Shown: positions 13,379-22,346, counted from the first letter of the stretch. The stretch is DNA of 64,000 bases from Rheinheimera maricola (GCF_016918075.2 NZ_JAERPS020000006.1:284898-348897); one strand, 5' to 3'. Made by a program: numbers and translations. The notes: generated from the sequence alone by a model not told the origin.

Positions 13379-13406
13379 GCGGGTGGCGTTTGCCACCCGC
13401 TTTTTT
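13379..13406 (+). terminator. Strong intrinsic terminator reading rightwards, abutting the mioC stop
   Basis: A perfect 9-bp stem (GCGGGTGGC at 13379-13387, GCCACCCGC at 13392-13400) with a GTTT loop is followed by T6. The T tract is on the plus strand only. The hairpin lies directly 3' of mioC on the minus strand, but there no T tract follows it, so it would best stop plus-strand transcription coming from the oriC side. No gene is recognised in 13207-13378. A weaker hairpin (GTTGG/CCAAC) and an ACAAGT/ACTTGT pairing lie just upstream. Confidence 0.75.
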
Positions 13407-13842
13407 ATGCCAGACATTTCATCAGTTTGGGCAGCCAGGCTAGCGCAATATCTTCGGGAAGTTCTGCTTGCTGTGCATCAATTTCCAGACTGTTAATAAG
13501 GCTGACAGCTCCTTTTGCTGAGAGCAAATTAGCTAGTCTTCGGCCGGCTTCGCAAAAAGTATCGTATGAAGAGTCACCTAAAGTGATCACGGCATAAGAA
13601 AGTGTGTTAAGATCACGCCGATCTTGTGCTATTTGATCCGCAAAGGGTTGAATATTATCAGGCAGATCTCCTGCGCCATAGGTGGATGTGATCACTAACC
13701 AAACCCCGGAAGGGTTAAGGTGATCCAGTTCGGGTTTCAGATGAACGTTAATCTCATAGCCCGCTTGTACCAGTGTTTCAGCAACTTGTTCTGCCACATA
13801 TTCCGCTGCGCCCATTTGGCTGCCAACGAGGATGTCTATCAT
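13405..13842 (-). CDS. mioC: Flavodoxin-like protein MioC
   Basis: This 145-residue FMN-binding electron carrier has a flavodoxin phosphate loop near residues 8-13 (SQMGAAEYVAE) and the flavin-contact segments TSTYGAGDLPDN and VITLGDSSYDTFCEAG. E. coli MioC supports biotin synthase in vitro. Transcription from mioC runs leftwards into oriC, as in E. coli, where it can influence initiation. The neighbours mnmG and oriC support the symbol. Confidence 0.93.
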   Translation of the reverse strand: MIDILVGSQMGAAEYVAEQVAETLVQAGYEINVHLKPELDHLNPSGVWLVITSTYGAGDLPDNIQPFADQIAQDRRDLNTLSYAVITLGDSSYDTFCEAGRRLANLLSAKGAVSLINSLEIDAQQAELPEDIALAWLPKLMKCLA

Positions 13843-14005
13843 GATATGCCTCTTGTCATAAGAATGTTTGGCTATACTACTGGAATAAAATCAGCTAATG
13901 CTACGGCTTTGGCATGATTTACGTGTTTTTACTGCTCTGCAGGCTAAGTAAAAACAACAATAGCACTACCACTACGCCTGCGTGTTATTGAGGTTTAAAC
14001 AACGT

Positions 14006-15781
14006 ATGTCTGACACTGTGTCATTTTCCCAGCTAATGCTGCCTGAAGCTATTGTTCGTGCTGTTACTGAACTTGGCTATGAAACGCCGTCGCCTATCCA
14101 GGCTGCTGCTATCCCTAAATTATTAGCTGGCGAGGATGTATTAGGCCAGGCGCAAACCGGTACCGGTAAAACCGGTGCTTTCGCGCTGCCTTTATTAGCA
14201 CGGCTTGACCCTGCGCAAAATGATCCACAAATTCTGGTGTTGGCACCAACGCGCGAGCTGGCCATTCAGGTTGCTGAAGCGTTCCAGGCTTATGCCCGTT
14301 ATATGCCGGCATTTCATGTACTGCCATTATACGGTGGTCAGAGTTATACTAACCAGCTGAAATCACTAAAACGTGGCTCTCAAGTTATAGTTGGTACGCC
14401 TGGCCGTATTCTCGATCACTTAGACCGTGGTACATTAAAGCTGGATAAGCTGCGTGCTATCGTGCTGGATGAAGCCGACGAAATGCTGCGCATGGGCTTT
14501 ATCGACGACGTGCAAACCATTATGGATGCCACTCCGGCCGGCCGTCAGGTAGCGATGTTCTCTGCTACCATGCCACCGCAAATCCGCGCTATTGCGCAAA
14601 AGCATTTAAAAAATGCTGAAGAAATTAAAATTGCCTCAAAAACCAGCACTGTTGAGCGTATTACTCAGCGCTATGTCATGTTAGATGGCAACCAGAAACT
14701 GGATGCATTAACCCGGTTGTTGGAAGGCGAAGAGTACGATGCCACTATCGTGTTTGTGCGTACCAAAAGCGCTACTGAAGAAATTGCCGAAAAACTGGGC
14801 GCCCGCGGTTATGCTGTTGCTTGCTTAAATGGTGATATGAATCAGGCGCACCGCGAACTGACCATTCGTAAAATGAAAGCAAACCAGTTAGACGTGATTG
14901 TTGCTACTGATGTTGCCGCCCGTGGTTTGGACGTAGAGCGTATCAGCCTGGTAGTAAACTACGACATTCCGTATGACAGTGAAGCCTATGTACACCGTAT
15001 CGGCCGTACTGGTCGTGCCGGTCGCGAAGGTAAAGCGATTTTATTCGTTTCGCCACGCGAGCGCCGTTTACTGCGCACCATTGAGCATGCTACCAAGCAG
15101 CCAATTGAGCAAATGTCTCTGCCTACCGGCCGTGTTATTGAGCAGCGTCGTATTGAATCTTTCCGTGAGCAGTTAGCGCAAACTATCGAAACTCAAGATT
15201 TAAGTTTCTTCCAAACGTTAATTAACGATTGGCGTGAGAAGATTGAAACCACTGAAAACGACTTAGCTGCAGCCTTGCTGTTTTTAGCACAGAAAGATCA
15301 GCCGTTAAACGTGGCCAATCAATTCCCGGAAATCCGTGAACCACACTCTCGTGGTGGTGAGCGTGATGACCGTCCGCGTCGTGAACGTAGTGATCGTCCT
15401 GAGCGTAGCGGCGAGCGTCCGGACCGTGGCCCACGTGTTAAGCGCGAAATGAAAGGCGATTACCAGACTTACCGCATAGAAGTAGGTAAAGAGCATGGTG
15501 TACGTGCCGGTGATATCGTTGGTGCTATTGCCAATGAAGCCAATATCGACAGCCAGTTTATCGGTAATATTAAGCTGTTTGATCATTTCAGCACGGTTGA
15601 GTTGCCGGCAACTATTCCGAATGAAATTTTCCAGCACCTGAAAAAAGTTTATGTGCGTAAGCAAAAGCTGAATATCACGGTAGACAGCGGAGCAGCACCA
15701 GCTGGTGAGCGTCGTCCGTCTAACGGCCCTGGTCCGCGCCCGGGTGCAGCGCCACGCGCACCGCGCAAACCACGTGACTAA
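14006..15781 (+). CDS. deaD: DEAD-box ATP-dependent RNA helicase DeaD/CsdA
   Basis: This 591-residue helicase unwinds structured RNA in ribosome assembly and mRNA turnover, typically induced by cold. Motifs in order are AQTGTGKT (residues 49-56), PTRELA (81-86), TPGR (131-134), DEAD (155-158), SAT (186-188) and HRIGRTGR (330-337). The C-terminal DbpA/CsdA RNA-binding domain contains GDIVGAIANEANIDSQFIG, followed by a Pro/Arg-rich tail. The ATG at 14006 was preferred over an in-frame GTG 24 bp upstream because MSDTVSFSQL aligns with family starts. It lies far from its usual nlpI/pnp neighbourhood. Confidence 0.93.
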   Translation: MSDTVSFSQLMLPEAIVRAVTELGYETPSPIQAAAIPKLLAGEDVLGQAQTGTGKTGAFALPLLARLDPAQNDPQILVLAPTRELAIQVAEAFQAYARYMPAFHVLPLYGGQSYTNQLKSLKRGSQVIVGTPGRILDHLDRGTLKLDKLRAIVLDEADEMLRMGFIDDVQTIMDATPAGRQVAMFSATMPPQIRAIAQKHLKNAEEIKIASKTSTVERITQRYVMLDGNQKLDALTRLLEGEEYDATIVFVRTKSATEEIAEKLGARGYAVACLNGDMNQAHRELTIRKMKANQLDVIVATDVAARGLDVERISLVVNYDIPYDSEAYVHRIGRTGRAGREGKAILFVSPRERRLLRTIEHATKQPIEQMSLPTGRVIEQRRIESFREQLAQTIETQDLSFFQTLINDWREKIETTENDLAAALLFLAQKDQPLNVANQFPEIREPHSRGGERDDRPRRERSDRPERSGERPDRGPRVKREMKGDYQTYRIEVGKEHGVRAGDIVGAIANEANIDSQFIGNIKLFDHFSTVELPATIPNEIFQHLKKVYVRKQKLNITVDSGAAPAGERRPSNGPGPRPGAAPRAPRKPRD

Positions 15782-15799
15782 GTTTCATACTGTTTAATA

Positions 15800-15825
15800 A
15801 AACCCTGCTACGGCAGGGTTTTTTA
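15800..15825 (+). terminator. Intrinsic terminator after deaD
   Basis: An 8-bp stem (AACCCTGC at 15801-15808, GCAGGGTT at 15813-15820) with a TACG loop is followed by T4-T6, 20 bp after the deaD stop. The remaining 113 bp to the next gene presumably hold its promoter, which could not be resolved. Confidence 0.85.
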
Positions 15826-15938
15826 TTGGCGACAGATTAACCACCAGGCGTGTTGAACGACGCTTGTTTGCACCGCCGAAGTTTCTTATTGTAGAGGGCT
15901 TGGTTCTTGCCATTAAAACAATAAGAGACTAGCTCATT

Positions 15939-18434
15939 ATGCCAACCGTTTTGTCCCGTGTGACCTTAACAACCTTACCTTTACTGAGTTTACTGGCGAC
16001 ACTGCTGTGCAGTACGGTTGCAAACGCTGATGCTATCCGCCAAACCAAAGGTGACTTTGAAGATAAGTTTCGCCAGTTAGAAGAAGTGTTACCAACACCC
16101 AATGTGTACCGTAATGCTGCCGGTGAGCCCGGTCAGCAATACTGGCAGCAGCAGGTAAACTACAAAATGGACGTTGAGCTTGATGAAGCCAAACGCCGGC
16201 TCAGCACTAAGCAGCAAATTAGTTATAAAAATAACTCCCCATATAGTCTGAAGTATCTTTGGCTGCATCTGGATCAAAATATCTTTAAAAACGATTCGAT
16301 GGCCGAAATGAGTACAGACTTTGGTGGTATTGGCCGCCGTGGCCCGGCTACTTCTATTGGCGATGGCGACATTAGCGCCCGTCTAAGCCTGGAAGAGCTG
16401 CGCCGGCAGCAGTTTATGGCCGATAACGAATTGGGCTTTGTTATTAGTAATGTAAAAAGCAGTAGTGGTAGCACATTGCCGGCGACCATTGTCGGCACCT
16501 TGATGCGTATCGACTTGGATAAACCATTAAAACCGGGCCAATCTGTGGATTTCAGCCTGGACTTTGCTTACAACATTGTTGAAGAAGATGCGGTATCGGC
16601 GCGCGCAGGTTACGAACATTTCCCTAAAGACGCTCGTGAAGGCGGCAATGATATTTTCTTATTGGCGCAGTGGTTTCCTCGTTTAGTGGCGTACACCGAT
16701 TATGAAGCCTGGACCAACAAAGAGTTTTTAGGTCGTGGCGAGTTTACGCTGGAGTTTGGTGACTATGACGTTAAATTAACGGTACCAAGCGATCATATCG
16801 TATCGTCCACGGGTGAGTTACAAAACAGCAGCAAGGTATTAACCAAACAGCAGTTAAGCCGACTGGAACAAGCCAAAACGGCGAAACGGCCGGTGTTTGT
16901 GGTTACCGAAGCGGAAGCGTTGGAAAACGAAAAAGCCGGTACAGACAGCAGCAAAACCTGGCATTTTAAAGCGAAAAATGTGCGCGATTTTGCCTGGGCT
17001 TCATCGCGTAAGTTTATCTGGGATGCCAAAGGCTATCAGCAAGGTGGCACCGAACAGCCGTTTGTGATGGCGATGTCGTTTTACCCCAAAGAAGGCGGCG
17101 ATTTATGGCAGAAGTATTCTACCGAAGCCATAGTGCATACCATGGAAGTGTACTCGCGGTTCTCGTTTGATTATCCCTATCCGGTAGCGCAATCGGTAAA
17201 TGGCCCGGTTGGCGGCATGGAATACCCGATGATCACCTTTAACGGCCCGCGCACCAAATTGCAGGATGATGGCAGCCGCACCTACTCGCAAGCCGAAAAA
17301 CGCTTTTTAATCGGCGTGGTGATCCACGAAGTAGGTCATATTTATTTCCCGATGGTGGTAAATTCCGACGAGCGGCAGTGGACCTGGATGGATGAAGGCT
17401 TAAACAGCTTTTTAGACGGTGTTGCCGGTCGCGAGTGGGACCCGACAATTCCATGGGGCGTAGAGCCGCGCGATATCGTCGACTATATGAAATCCGATGT
17501 GCAGGTACCGATTATGACGCAGTCTGACAGCGTGCTGAAATTGGGGCCTAATGCCTATACTAAGCCGGCGGCCGCACTGAATATCCTGCGCGAAGTGATT
17601 TTAGGCCGCGAACTGTTTGATTTTGCCTTTAAAGAATACGCTACACGCTGGAAGTTTAAGCGGCCAACACCGGCAGACTTTTTCCGTACCATGGAAGAGG
17701 CCAGCGGCGTCGATTTAGATTGGTTCTGGCGTGGCTGGTTTTACACTACTGACCATGTAGATATCTCGCTGGATAAAGTGTTTCAGCTGCGCTTAGACAC
17801 CAAGAACCCGGACATTGATTTTCAGCGCCAGCGTCAGCAGGAACTTGATAAACCGATGCCATTGTTTGTTGAGCGCAACAACGCAGAAGGCAAAGTACTG
17901 TGGATAGATAAAAACCCGGATGTGCGCGATTTCTACGACGAAAATGATCGCTTTACCGTCACCAACAAAGAGCGTAATGCTTACAGCAAGTTCCTGCACG
18001 ATTTAGAGCCGTGGGAGCGCACCGCCTTTGAGCGTGCGGTGGTAGAAGATAAAAACTATTATGTACTCCAGTTTAGCAACAAGGGCGGCCTGGTGATGCC
18101 GATTTTGCTGCAGTTGAACTATGCCGACGGTAGCAGCGAGCAGCAGTATATTCCGGCTGAAATTTGGCGCCGCAGCCCCAAGGCAGTGAATAAACTGATT
18201 GTTACTGCCAAAGATAAGGTATTGCTGGACGTAGTAGTCGATCCTAAATGGGAAACGGCGGATGTGGATATTGAAAATAACTTTTATCCGCGCCGTATTA
18301 TCCCGTCACGCATAGAAGCGTATAAAGCTGACAAGAGTAAAGCTAAAGTCAGCCGCGATATTATGCAGGACAGCAAAACCGAACTGAAAGATCCGGCGAA
18401 AAAGTTAGAAGACGGTCAAAAGGACAATAATTGA
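15939..18434 (+). CDS. Secreted M1-family (gluzincin) metallopeptidase
   Basis: The 831-residue protein has an N-terminal signal peptide (residues 1-30, ending VANA), so it is exported. The zinc site is HEVGH at 463-467 plus Glu486 after exactly 18 residues, the gluzincin spacing of M1 aminopeptidases. The substrate-anchoring motif, usually GAMEN, is GGMEY here (425-429), so the N-terminal amine contact may differ and aminopeptidase activity is not certain. The N-terminal domain (about 70-290) resembles the M1 saddle domain; the last 40 residues are charged. The stop overlaps the next ATG by one base, indicating translational coupling to the DUF6702 gene. Confidence 0.85.
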   Translation: MPTVLSRVTLTTLPLLSLLATLLCSTVANADAIRQTKGDFEDKFRQLEEVLPTPNVYRNAAGEPGQQYWQQQVNYKMDVELDEAKRRLSTKQQISYKNNSPYSLKYLWLHLDQNIFKNDSMAEMSTDFGGIGRRGPATSIGDGDISARLSLEELRRQQFMADNELGFVISNVKSSSGSTLPATIVGTLMRIDLDKPLKPGQSVDFSLDFAYNIVEEDAVSARAGYEHFPKDAREGGNDIFLLAQWFPRLVAYTDYEAWTNKEFLGRGEFTLEFGDYDVKLTVPSDHIVSSTGELQNSSKVLTKQQLSRLEQAKTAKRPVFVVTEAEALENEKAGTDSSKTWHFKAKNVRDFAWASSRKFIWDAKGYQQGGTEQPFVMAMSFYPKEGGDLWQKYSTEAIVHTMEVYSRFSFDYPYPVAQSVNGPVGGMEYPMITFNGPRTKLQDDGSRTYSQAEKRFLIGVVIHEVGHIYFPMVVNSDERQWTWMDEGLNSFLDGVAGREWDPTIPWGVEPRDIVDYMKSDVQVPIMTQSDSVLKLGPNAYTKPAAALNILREVILGRELFDFAFKEYATRWKFKRPTPADFFRTMEEASGVDLDWFWRGWFYTTDHVDISLDKVFQLRLDTKNPDIDFQRQRQQELDKPMPLFVERNNAEGKVLWIDKNPDVRDFYDENDRFTVTNKERNAYSKFLHDLEPWERTAFERAVVEDKNYYVLQFSNKGGLVMPILLQLNYADGSSEQQYIPAEIWRRSPKAVNKLIVTAKDKVLLDVVVDPKWETADVDIENNFYPRRIIPSRIEAYKADKSKAKVSRDIMQDSKTELKDPAKKLEDGQKDNN

Positions 18435-18922
18435 TGTGTAGGCTGTTAGCCTTGTTGCTACTGGCCGTGTGCAGCGGTCAGTTAGCGGCACATGAAATGA
18501 AAGCTGCGCTGACTAAGGTGGTATTTAACCAGCGCAGTGGCAATATTGAAGTAATGCACCGCTTTTATGTACACGACGCCGAACACGGTGTTAAACAACT
18601 ATTTGATAAAAGCGCCGATCTGTTAAACAGTGAGCAAACCCAACAAATATTCAGCCAATATGTCAGTGAACATTTTGCGCTGACAACCCCAGCGGGTGAA
18701 GCTATCAGTTTAGCACTGGTTGGCGGGCAACTGGACGGCCGGTTTTTCTGGGTGTATCAGGAAGCGCCGATGCCAACTGAGCTGAAAGGCTTGCGCATTA
18801 AGCACAGCGCTTTGCAGGCCTTGTGGCCGGCACAGGTAAATACGGTAAACATCGAAGGCCGTGGGGAGGTTAAAAGCCTGAGCTTTGACAATAAAACCGG
18901 CTGGCAGCAACTAAGTTTTTAG
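18434..18922 (+). CDS. DUF6702-family exported protein
   Basis: This 162-residue protein has a signal peptide (MCRLLALLLLAVCSGQLAA, then HEMKAA). The rest matches the pattern of DUF6702 proteins, with an HEMKAALTKVVFN start and alternating strands. Family function is unknown; such proteins are often encoded next to M1 peptidases in marine Alteromonadales. The ATG overlaps the peptidase stop (TGATG), so the two are likely made together and may act together in the periplasm, which is an inference. A TTG one codon upstream is a less likely start. Confidence 0.65.
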   Translation: MCRLLALLLLAVCSGQLAAHEMKAALTKVVFNQRSGNIEVMHRFYVHDAEHGVKQLFDKSADLLNSEQTQQIFSQYVSEHFALTTPAGEAISLALVGGQLDGRFFWVYQEAPMPTELKGLRIKHSALQALWPAQVNTVNIEGRGEVKSLSFDNKTGWQQLSF

Positions 18923-18987
18923 CTTGGCTTTAAAAGCAACCGGCCAGGCGCCATATATCAGCCGGTAGACAACATCTGGAGCTGCGT

Positions 18988-19410
18988 ATGATTATCGCCT
19001 GTCCGAATTGTAATGGCTTAAATCGTTTGCCGACTGAGAAGCCGGCGCTTGAAGCGCGTTGTGGTAAATGCAAACAGCCATTGTTTAGTGGTCAGCCACT
19101 TGAACTGACGGCAGTCAACTTTACTGCCCATGCCAATAAAAGTGAATTGCCGTTGGTGGTAGATTTTTGGGCCAGTTGGTGTGGCCCTTGCCAGAGCTTT
19201 GCGCCGGTATTTAACCAGGCAGCGGCAGAACTGGAACCGCACTTTCGCTTTGGCAAAATCAATACCGAGCAGCAGCAAGCATTAGCGACGCAGTTTAATA
19301 TCCGCTCTATTCCAACGTTAATGCTGTTTAAACAAGGCAAGGTGGTGGCACAACAAGCGGGTGCTTTTCCCAAACAAGCCTTTTACCAATGGTTATCTCA
19401 GTATAAGTAA
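18988..19410 (+). CDS. trxC: Thioredoxin 2
   Basis: This 140-residue cytosolic disulfide reductase has an N-terminal zinc finger with two CxxC pairs (C5/C8 and C25/C28). A thioredoxin fold follows with the active site WCGPC at residues 64-68. The zinc finger distinguishes TrxC from TrxA. A GGAG ribosome-binding site precedes the ATG. It is monocistronic or loosely linked to the YbhB-like gene 25 bp downstream. Confidence 0.95.
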   Translation: MIIACPNCNGLNRLPTEKPALEARCGKCKQPLFSGQPLELTAVNFTAHANKSELPLVVDFWASWCGPCQSFAPVFNQAAAELEPHFRFGKINTEQQQALATQFNIRSIPTLMLFKQGKVVAQQAGAFPKQAFYQWLSQYK

Positions 19411-19435
19411 GTGTTTACTCACTTTTGGAGGCAAG

Positions 19436-19927
19436 ATGACACCACAGGTTTTTACGCTTAGCAGTGCAGACATTAAAGAAGGCCATTTTATGGCCAAAGA
19501 TCATGAGTTTGATGGCTTTGGTTGCAGCGGCAAAAATGTATCCCCTGAACTGCAGTGGGCCAACGCACCGGCCGGTACTAAAAGTTTTGCTGTTACCGTA
19601 TTTGACCCGGATGCACCCACTTGCTCAGGTTTTTGGCACTGGTTGGTCACTGATATTCCGCCAGCGGCGACAGGCTTAGCCCGCGGCGCCGGTAAAGGCA
19701 GTTTGCCACCGGGTTGTCGCAGCTTTAACAATGATTACGGTAGCGAAGACTTTGGCGGCGCCTGCCCGCCCGAGGGCCATGGTATGCACCGTTATCAGTT
19801 TACTGTCTGGGCCTTACCGGAAGAAACCCTGCCGGCAGCTGATGGCGCAAGCGCAGCGGTGGTGGGCTTTATGCTGAACGCCATGGCGCTGGGCAAAGCC
19901 ACGTTAACAGCAACCTATGCCCGTTAG
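19436..19927 (+). CDS. YbhB/YbcL-family (PEBP-like) protein
   Basis: The 163-residue protein belongs to the Raf-kinase-inhibitor-like PEBP family. Typical segments are FGCSGKNVSPELQW, FDPDAPTCSGFWHWLVTDIP and the PPEGHGMHRYQFTVWAL ligand-pocket region. Function in bacteria is unclear and no signal peptide is present. The ATG at 19436 is supported by a GGAGG ribosome-binding site 4 nt upstream. An intrinsic terminator follows. Confidence 0.88.
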   Translation: MTPQVFTLSSADIKEGHFMAKDHEFDGFGCSGKNVSPELQWANAPAGTKSFAVTVFDPDAPTCSGFWHWLVTDIPPAATGLARGAGKGSLPPGCRSFNNDYGSEDFGGACPPEGHGMHRYQFTVWALPEETLPAADGASAAVVGFMLNAMALGKATLTATYAR

Positions 19928-19951
19928 GCGTTAAAAAAGGTACATCAGACT

Positions 19952-19975
19952 AAGGCCGTATATCACGGCCTTTTT
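19952..19975 (+). terminator. Intrinsic terminator after the YbhB-like gene
   Basis: The 8-bp perfect stem AAGGCCGT (19952-19959) / ACGGCCTT (19965-19972) has an ATATC loop, and the right arm runs into T5 (19971-19975). Confidence 0.85.
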
Positions 19976-20019
19976 AGTTATATTAAGCTGGTTTTTTATC
20001 TCAGGGATGCGCTTAACAG

Positions 20020-21207
20020 ATGAGCATACCGCAGCGGTATTATGTGTTATTGGCCGGGTTTTTCAGCCAGTTACTTTGTTTAGGCGTGGCTCGTTTTGCT
20101 TATACACCGCTGTTACCGTTAATGCAGCAGCACCAGTTACTGAATGATGCCAGTGGTGGTTATCTGGCTGGAGTTAACTATTTAGGCTATATGGCCGGCG
20201 CTTTGCTGGCCGCGAGCCTGAACAACCTTCAATTAAAAGACAGCCTGTACCGGCTGGGATTGATTTTAGCGGTATTGAGCACCTTGGGTATGGCGTTAAC
20301 TGATAACGTCTGGCTGTGGTCGCTGTGGCGTTTTATCGCCGGCTTAAGTAGTGCCGGCTCTATGTTGATTGCCTCTGGCTTGATAATGCACTGGCTGTTA
20401 AGCCACAAACAACGGGCTGAACTGGGTATCCATTTTGCCGGGTTGGGCTTTGGTATTGCCCTGGCTGCACTGTTGGTTGAACTGATGCTAAGCCAGCAGC
20501 TGGACTGGCGTGCCCAGTGGCAATATTTTGCTCTATTTGGTTTGTTATTGGCTATTCCTGCCTGGTGCTGGTTACCGCGCCCGGCTACCGTTGCACTGTC
20601 GACGCAGCATAGCGCTGTTGATACCCCACCGGCCAAGCGCTTTGTCCGGCTGATGCTGGCCAGTTATTTTTGTGCCGGTTATGGCTATGTCATCAGTGCG
20701 ACCTTTATCGTCACCATTGTTGAGCGTATGCCGGGCTTAAGTGGCAGTGGCAACCTGAGTTTTATTGTTTTAGGTCTGGCGGCCACACCTGCGGTATTGT
20801 TGTGGGATTTAATCGCGCGTAAAACCGGCTATCTGAAAGCCATTATGCTGGCGTTACTGGCACAAAGCGCGGCAATTTTATTGCCATTGTGGTTTAGCTC
20901 ACTCGCGGCGGTTTTGTTAAGCGCGGCGTTGTTTGGTGCGACCTTTATTGGCGTGGTGAGCTTAGTGCTGACGATGGCAGGGCGCTTGTATCCAAGTAAA
21001 CCGGCAAAGTTAATGGGAAAAATGACACTGGCCTACGGCAGTGCTCAGGTACTGGCGCCGGCCCTAACCGGCTATCTGGCAGAAGTGACTGGGCAGTACA
21101 ATATTGGCCTGTATCTGGCAGCCGGTTTTGTGGCTGTCGGGGCATTGCTGTTAGCGGTGCTTATCGCAACAGATAACACCGCGCAGCAGTTAGATGCGTT
21201 GAAGTAA
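20020..21207 (+). CDS. YbfB/YjiJ-family MFS transporter
   Basis: This 395-residue inner-membrane protein has about 12 hydrophobic segments. The family signature FSQLLCLGVARFAYTPLLPL lies at the N terminus and the conserved GYLAGVNYLGYMAGALLA near residue 50. Substrate is unknown for this family. It starts at an ATG after a weak ribosome-binding site and ends with TAA immediately before an mnmE-derived att-like repeat. The C terminus appears complete, so the neighbouring insertion did not truncate it. Confidence 0.85.
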   Translation: MSIPQRYYVLLAGFFSQLLCLGVARFAYTPLLPLMQQHQLLNDASGGYLAGVNYLGYMAGALLAASLNNLQLKDSLYRLGLILAVLSTLGMALTDNVWLWSLWRFIAGLSSAGSMLIASGLIMHWLLSHKQRAELGIHFAGLGFGIALAALLVELMLSQQLDWRAQWQYFALFGLLLAIPAWCWLPRPATVALSTQHSAVDTPPAKRFVRLMLASYFCAGYGYVISATFIVTIVERMPGLSGSGNLSFIVLGLAATPAVLLWDLIARKTGYLKAIMLALLAQSAAILLPLWFSSLAAVLLSAALFGATFIGVVSLVLTMAGRLYPSKPAKLMGKMTLAYGSAQVLAPALTGYLAEVTGQYNIGLYLAAGFVAVGALLLAVLIATDNTAQQLDALK

Positions 21208-21225
21208 TTATTTACCAATACAGAA
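21208..21225 (-). repeat. Distal att-like copy of the mnmE 3' end
   Basis: This 18-bp direct repeat encodes F-C-I-G-K-stop on the minus strand and begins at the base after the stop codon of the MFS gene. It pairs with the genuine mnmE end at 22510-22527. Confidence 0.8.
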
Positions 21226-21340
21226 TGTATAGAATCATTTTAAATCAATTCTTTATGTTGATTTGTGGTGACTGTAGGTGGGCAGTTTTCGGATAAGAAA
21301 ATATCATGATAGGCAAATATTAGCTTTTGGTCGGTAGTTG

Positions 21341-22286
21341 TTACCTCTTTCCGTTTTTCGATACGTAGTCAGCATATGCTTGTGCGTGGATAAGGACTAA
21401 TTTTGCGGTATCAACATCGTCGAGTAAGTCGATTGCCGGAGATGGCAAGTCAGGAACTCCATCGATAGCATTCTTTACAGGCTGTTGTTCAAGCCATTGG
21501 TAAACCTTATTTCGCTTTTCCATAGCCGCAAAAAGAGTTTCAAAGATCTGACCCGATAACTCTTTAGCGCCGAACCATTCTAATGGCTTTCTGATACTTG
21601 ATTTGAGCTCTGTCCTGACAGAGCTGTCGATTCTTAGCGCTAGCTGAGCCGCTTTGAGTTCTTCCGCTTTAATTTCTTTTTTTGCCCAATCAACTCGACA
21701 AGCAAGGTCTGTTGCTTGGTGCTGATAGATGCCATCAACCGGAGCAATGACCCCCGTTTTTATATGTTCCAGTTTTTTTAGAGCATCAAGTAGCGGGCAT
21801 AGATCGGTATCGTTAGAAACGAATACAAAGTGTTGAGGCGATGGATCGTTGAATGCGTCCATTAAAGCGTGGACTGCAATATTGATATCAGTTTGTTTTT
21901 CTTCGATCCGCCAAACGTTTACTTGTGGACATCCTGCGTGTAGTTCTTTGGGGCGCAATGGGTCGACTTGTCGTAAAGTCACAGGATTCACGGTATGGGT
22001 TCCGAGAATAATGGTGAACATTTCTTCGGGATAAATGCATTGTAACGCTTGGTGGTAAGCTTTTTGGTCGGTTTTAGCTGTTGCTGAAAATGTAATTTTC
22101 GGGATAACTTCGGAAGTGAAGTACTTCGTAATTACTACGCTACCTAGTTCTGCCAGAATTTTTGCCGGAACGGAGTTTGTGATTGTACTTTTGACCAGCT
22201 CAATCGGGTCTAACCATTTATAAGGGGGTGTTTTTTAGGACACCGTAATACAGGTTGTAACCGTCGATGTAGATGCGAGTCTTCAT
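21341..22286 (-). pseudogene. NYN-domain (PIN-like) nuclease gene with a +1 frameshift
   Basis: The full frame would encode about 314 residues from the ATG at 22286. The first part reads MKTRIYIDGYNLYYGVLKN, the typical NYN start with catalytic Asp in DGYN. At a run of five C (22224-22228 on the plus strand as G5), next to a run of six A, the frame is shifted by one extra base and meets a TAA. Deleting one base restores TPYKWLDPIELV and an open frame to 21341, with the other acidic motifs DINIAVHALMDAF and VSNDTDLCPLLDAL intact. NYN proteins are metal-dependent RNases. The decay is recent, or the shift is a sequencing error or programmed. Base composition is AT-richer than the neighbours. Confidence 0.85.
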
Positions 22287-22317
22287 TTGTGCTTTCCATA
22301 GCCACATGCTGTAAAAA

Positions 22318-22346
22318 CGAAAAAACCGGCATAGAGCCGGCTTTTT
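22318..22346. terminator. Bidirectional intrinsic terminator downstream of mnmE
   Basis: The 5-bp GC stem CCGGC (22326-22330) / GCCGG (22336-22340) is flanked by A8 to the left and T5 to the right. It should end mnmE transcription on the minus strand. It lies inside the att-bounded segment, so mnmE now uses a terminator within the insertion. Between it and the mnmE stop, 22347-22509 holds only AT-rich DNA with no gene recognised. Confidence 0.7.

Noticed and set aside
13221..13406. Similarity to Spot 42 sRNA (shared TCAGACCTTT and a terminator)
   Set aside because: The match is about ten bases, the rest differs, and the locus is not next to polA; kept only as a generic candidate transcript.
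13982..14005. GTG start 24 bp upstream for deaD
   Set aside because: The extra residues (MLLRFKQR) do not fit the family and the ATG at 14006 does.
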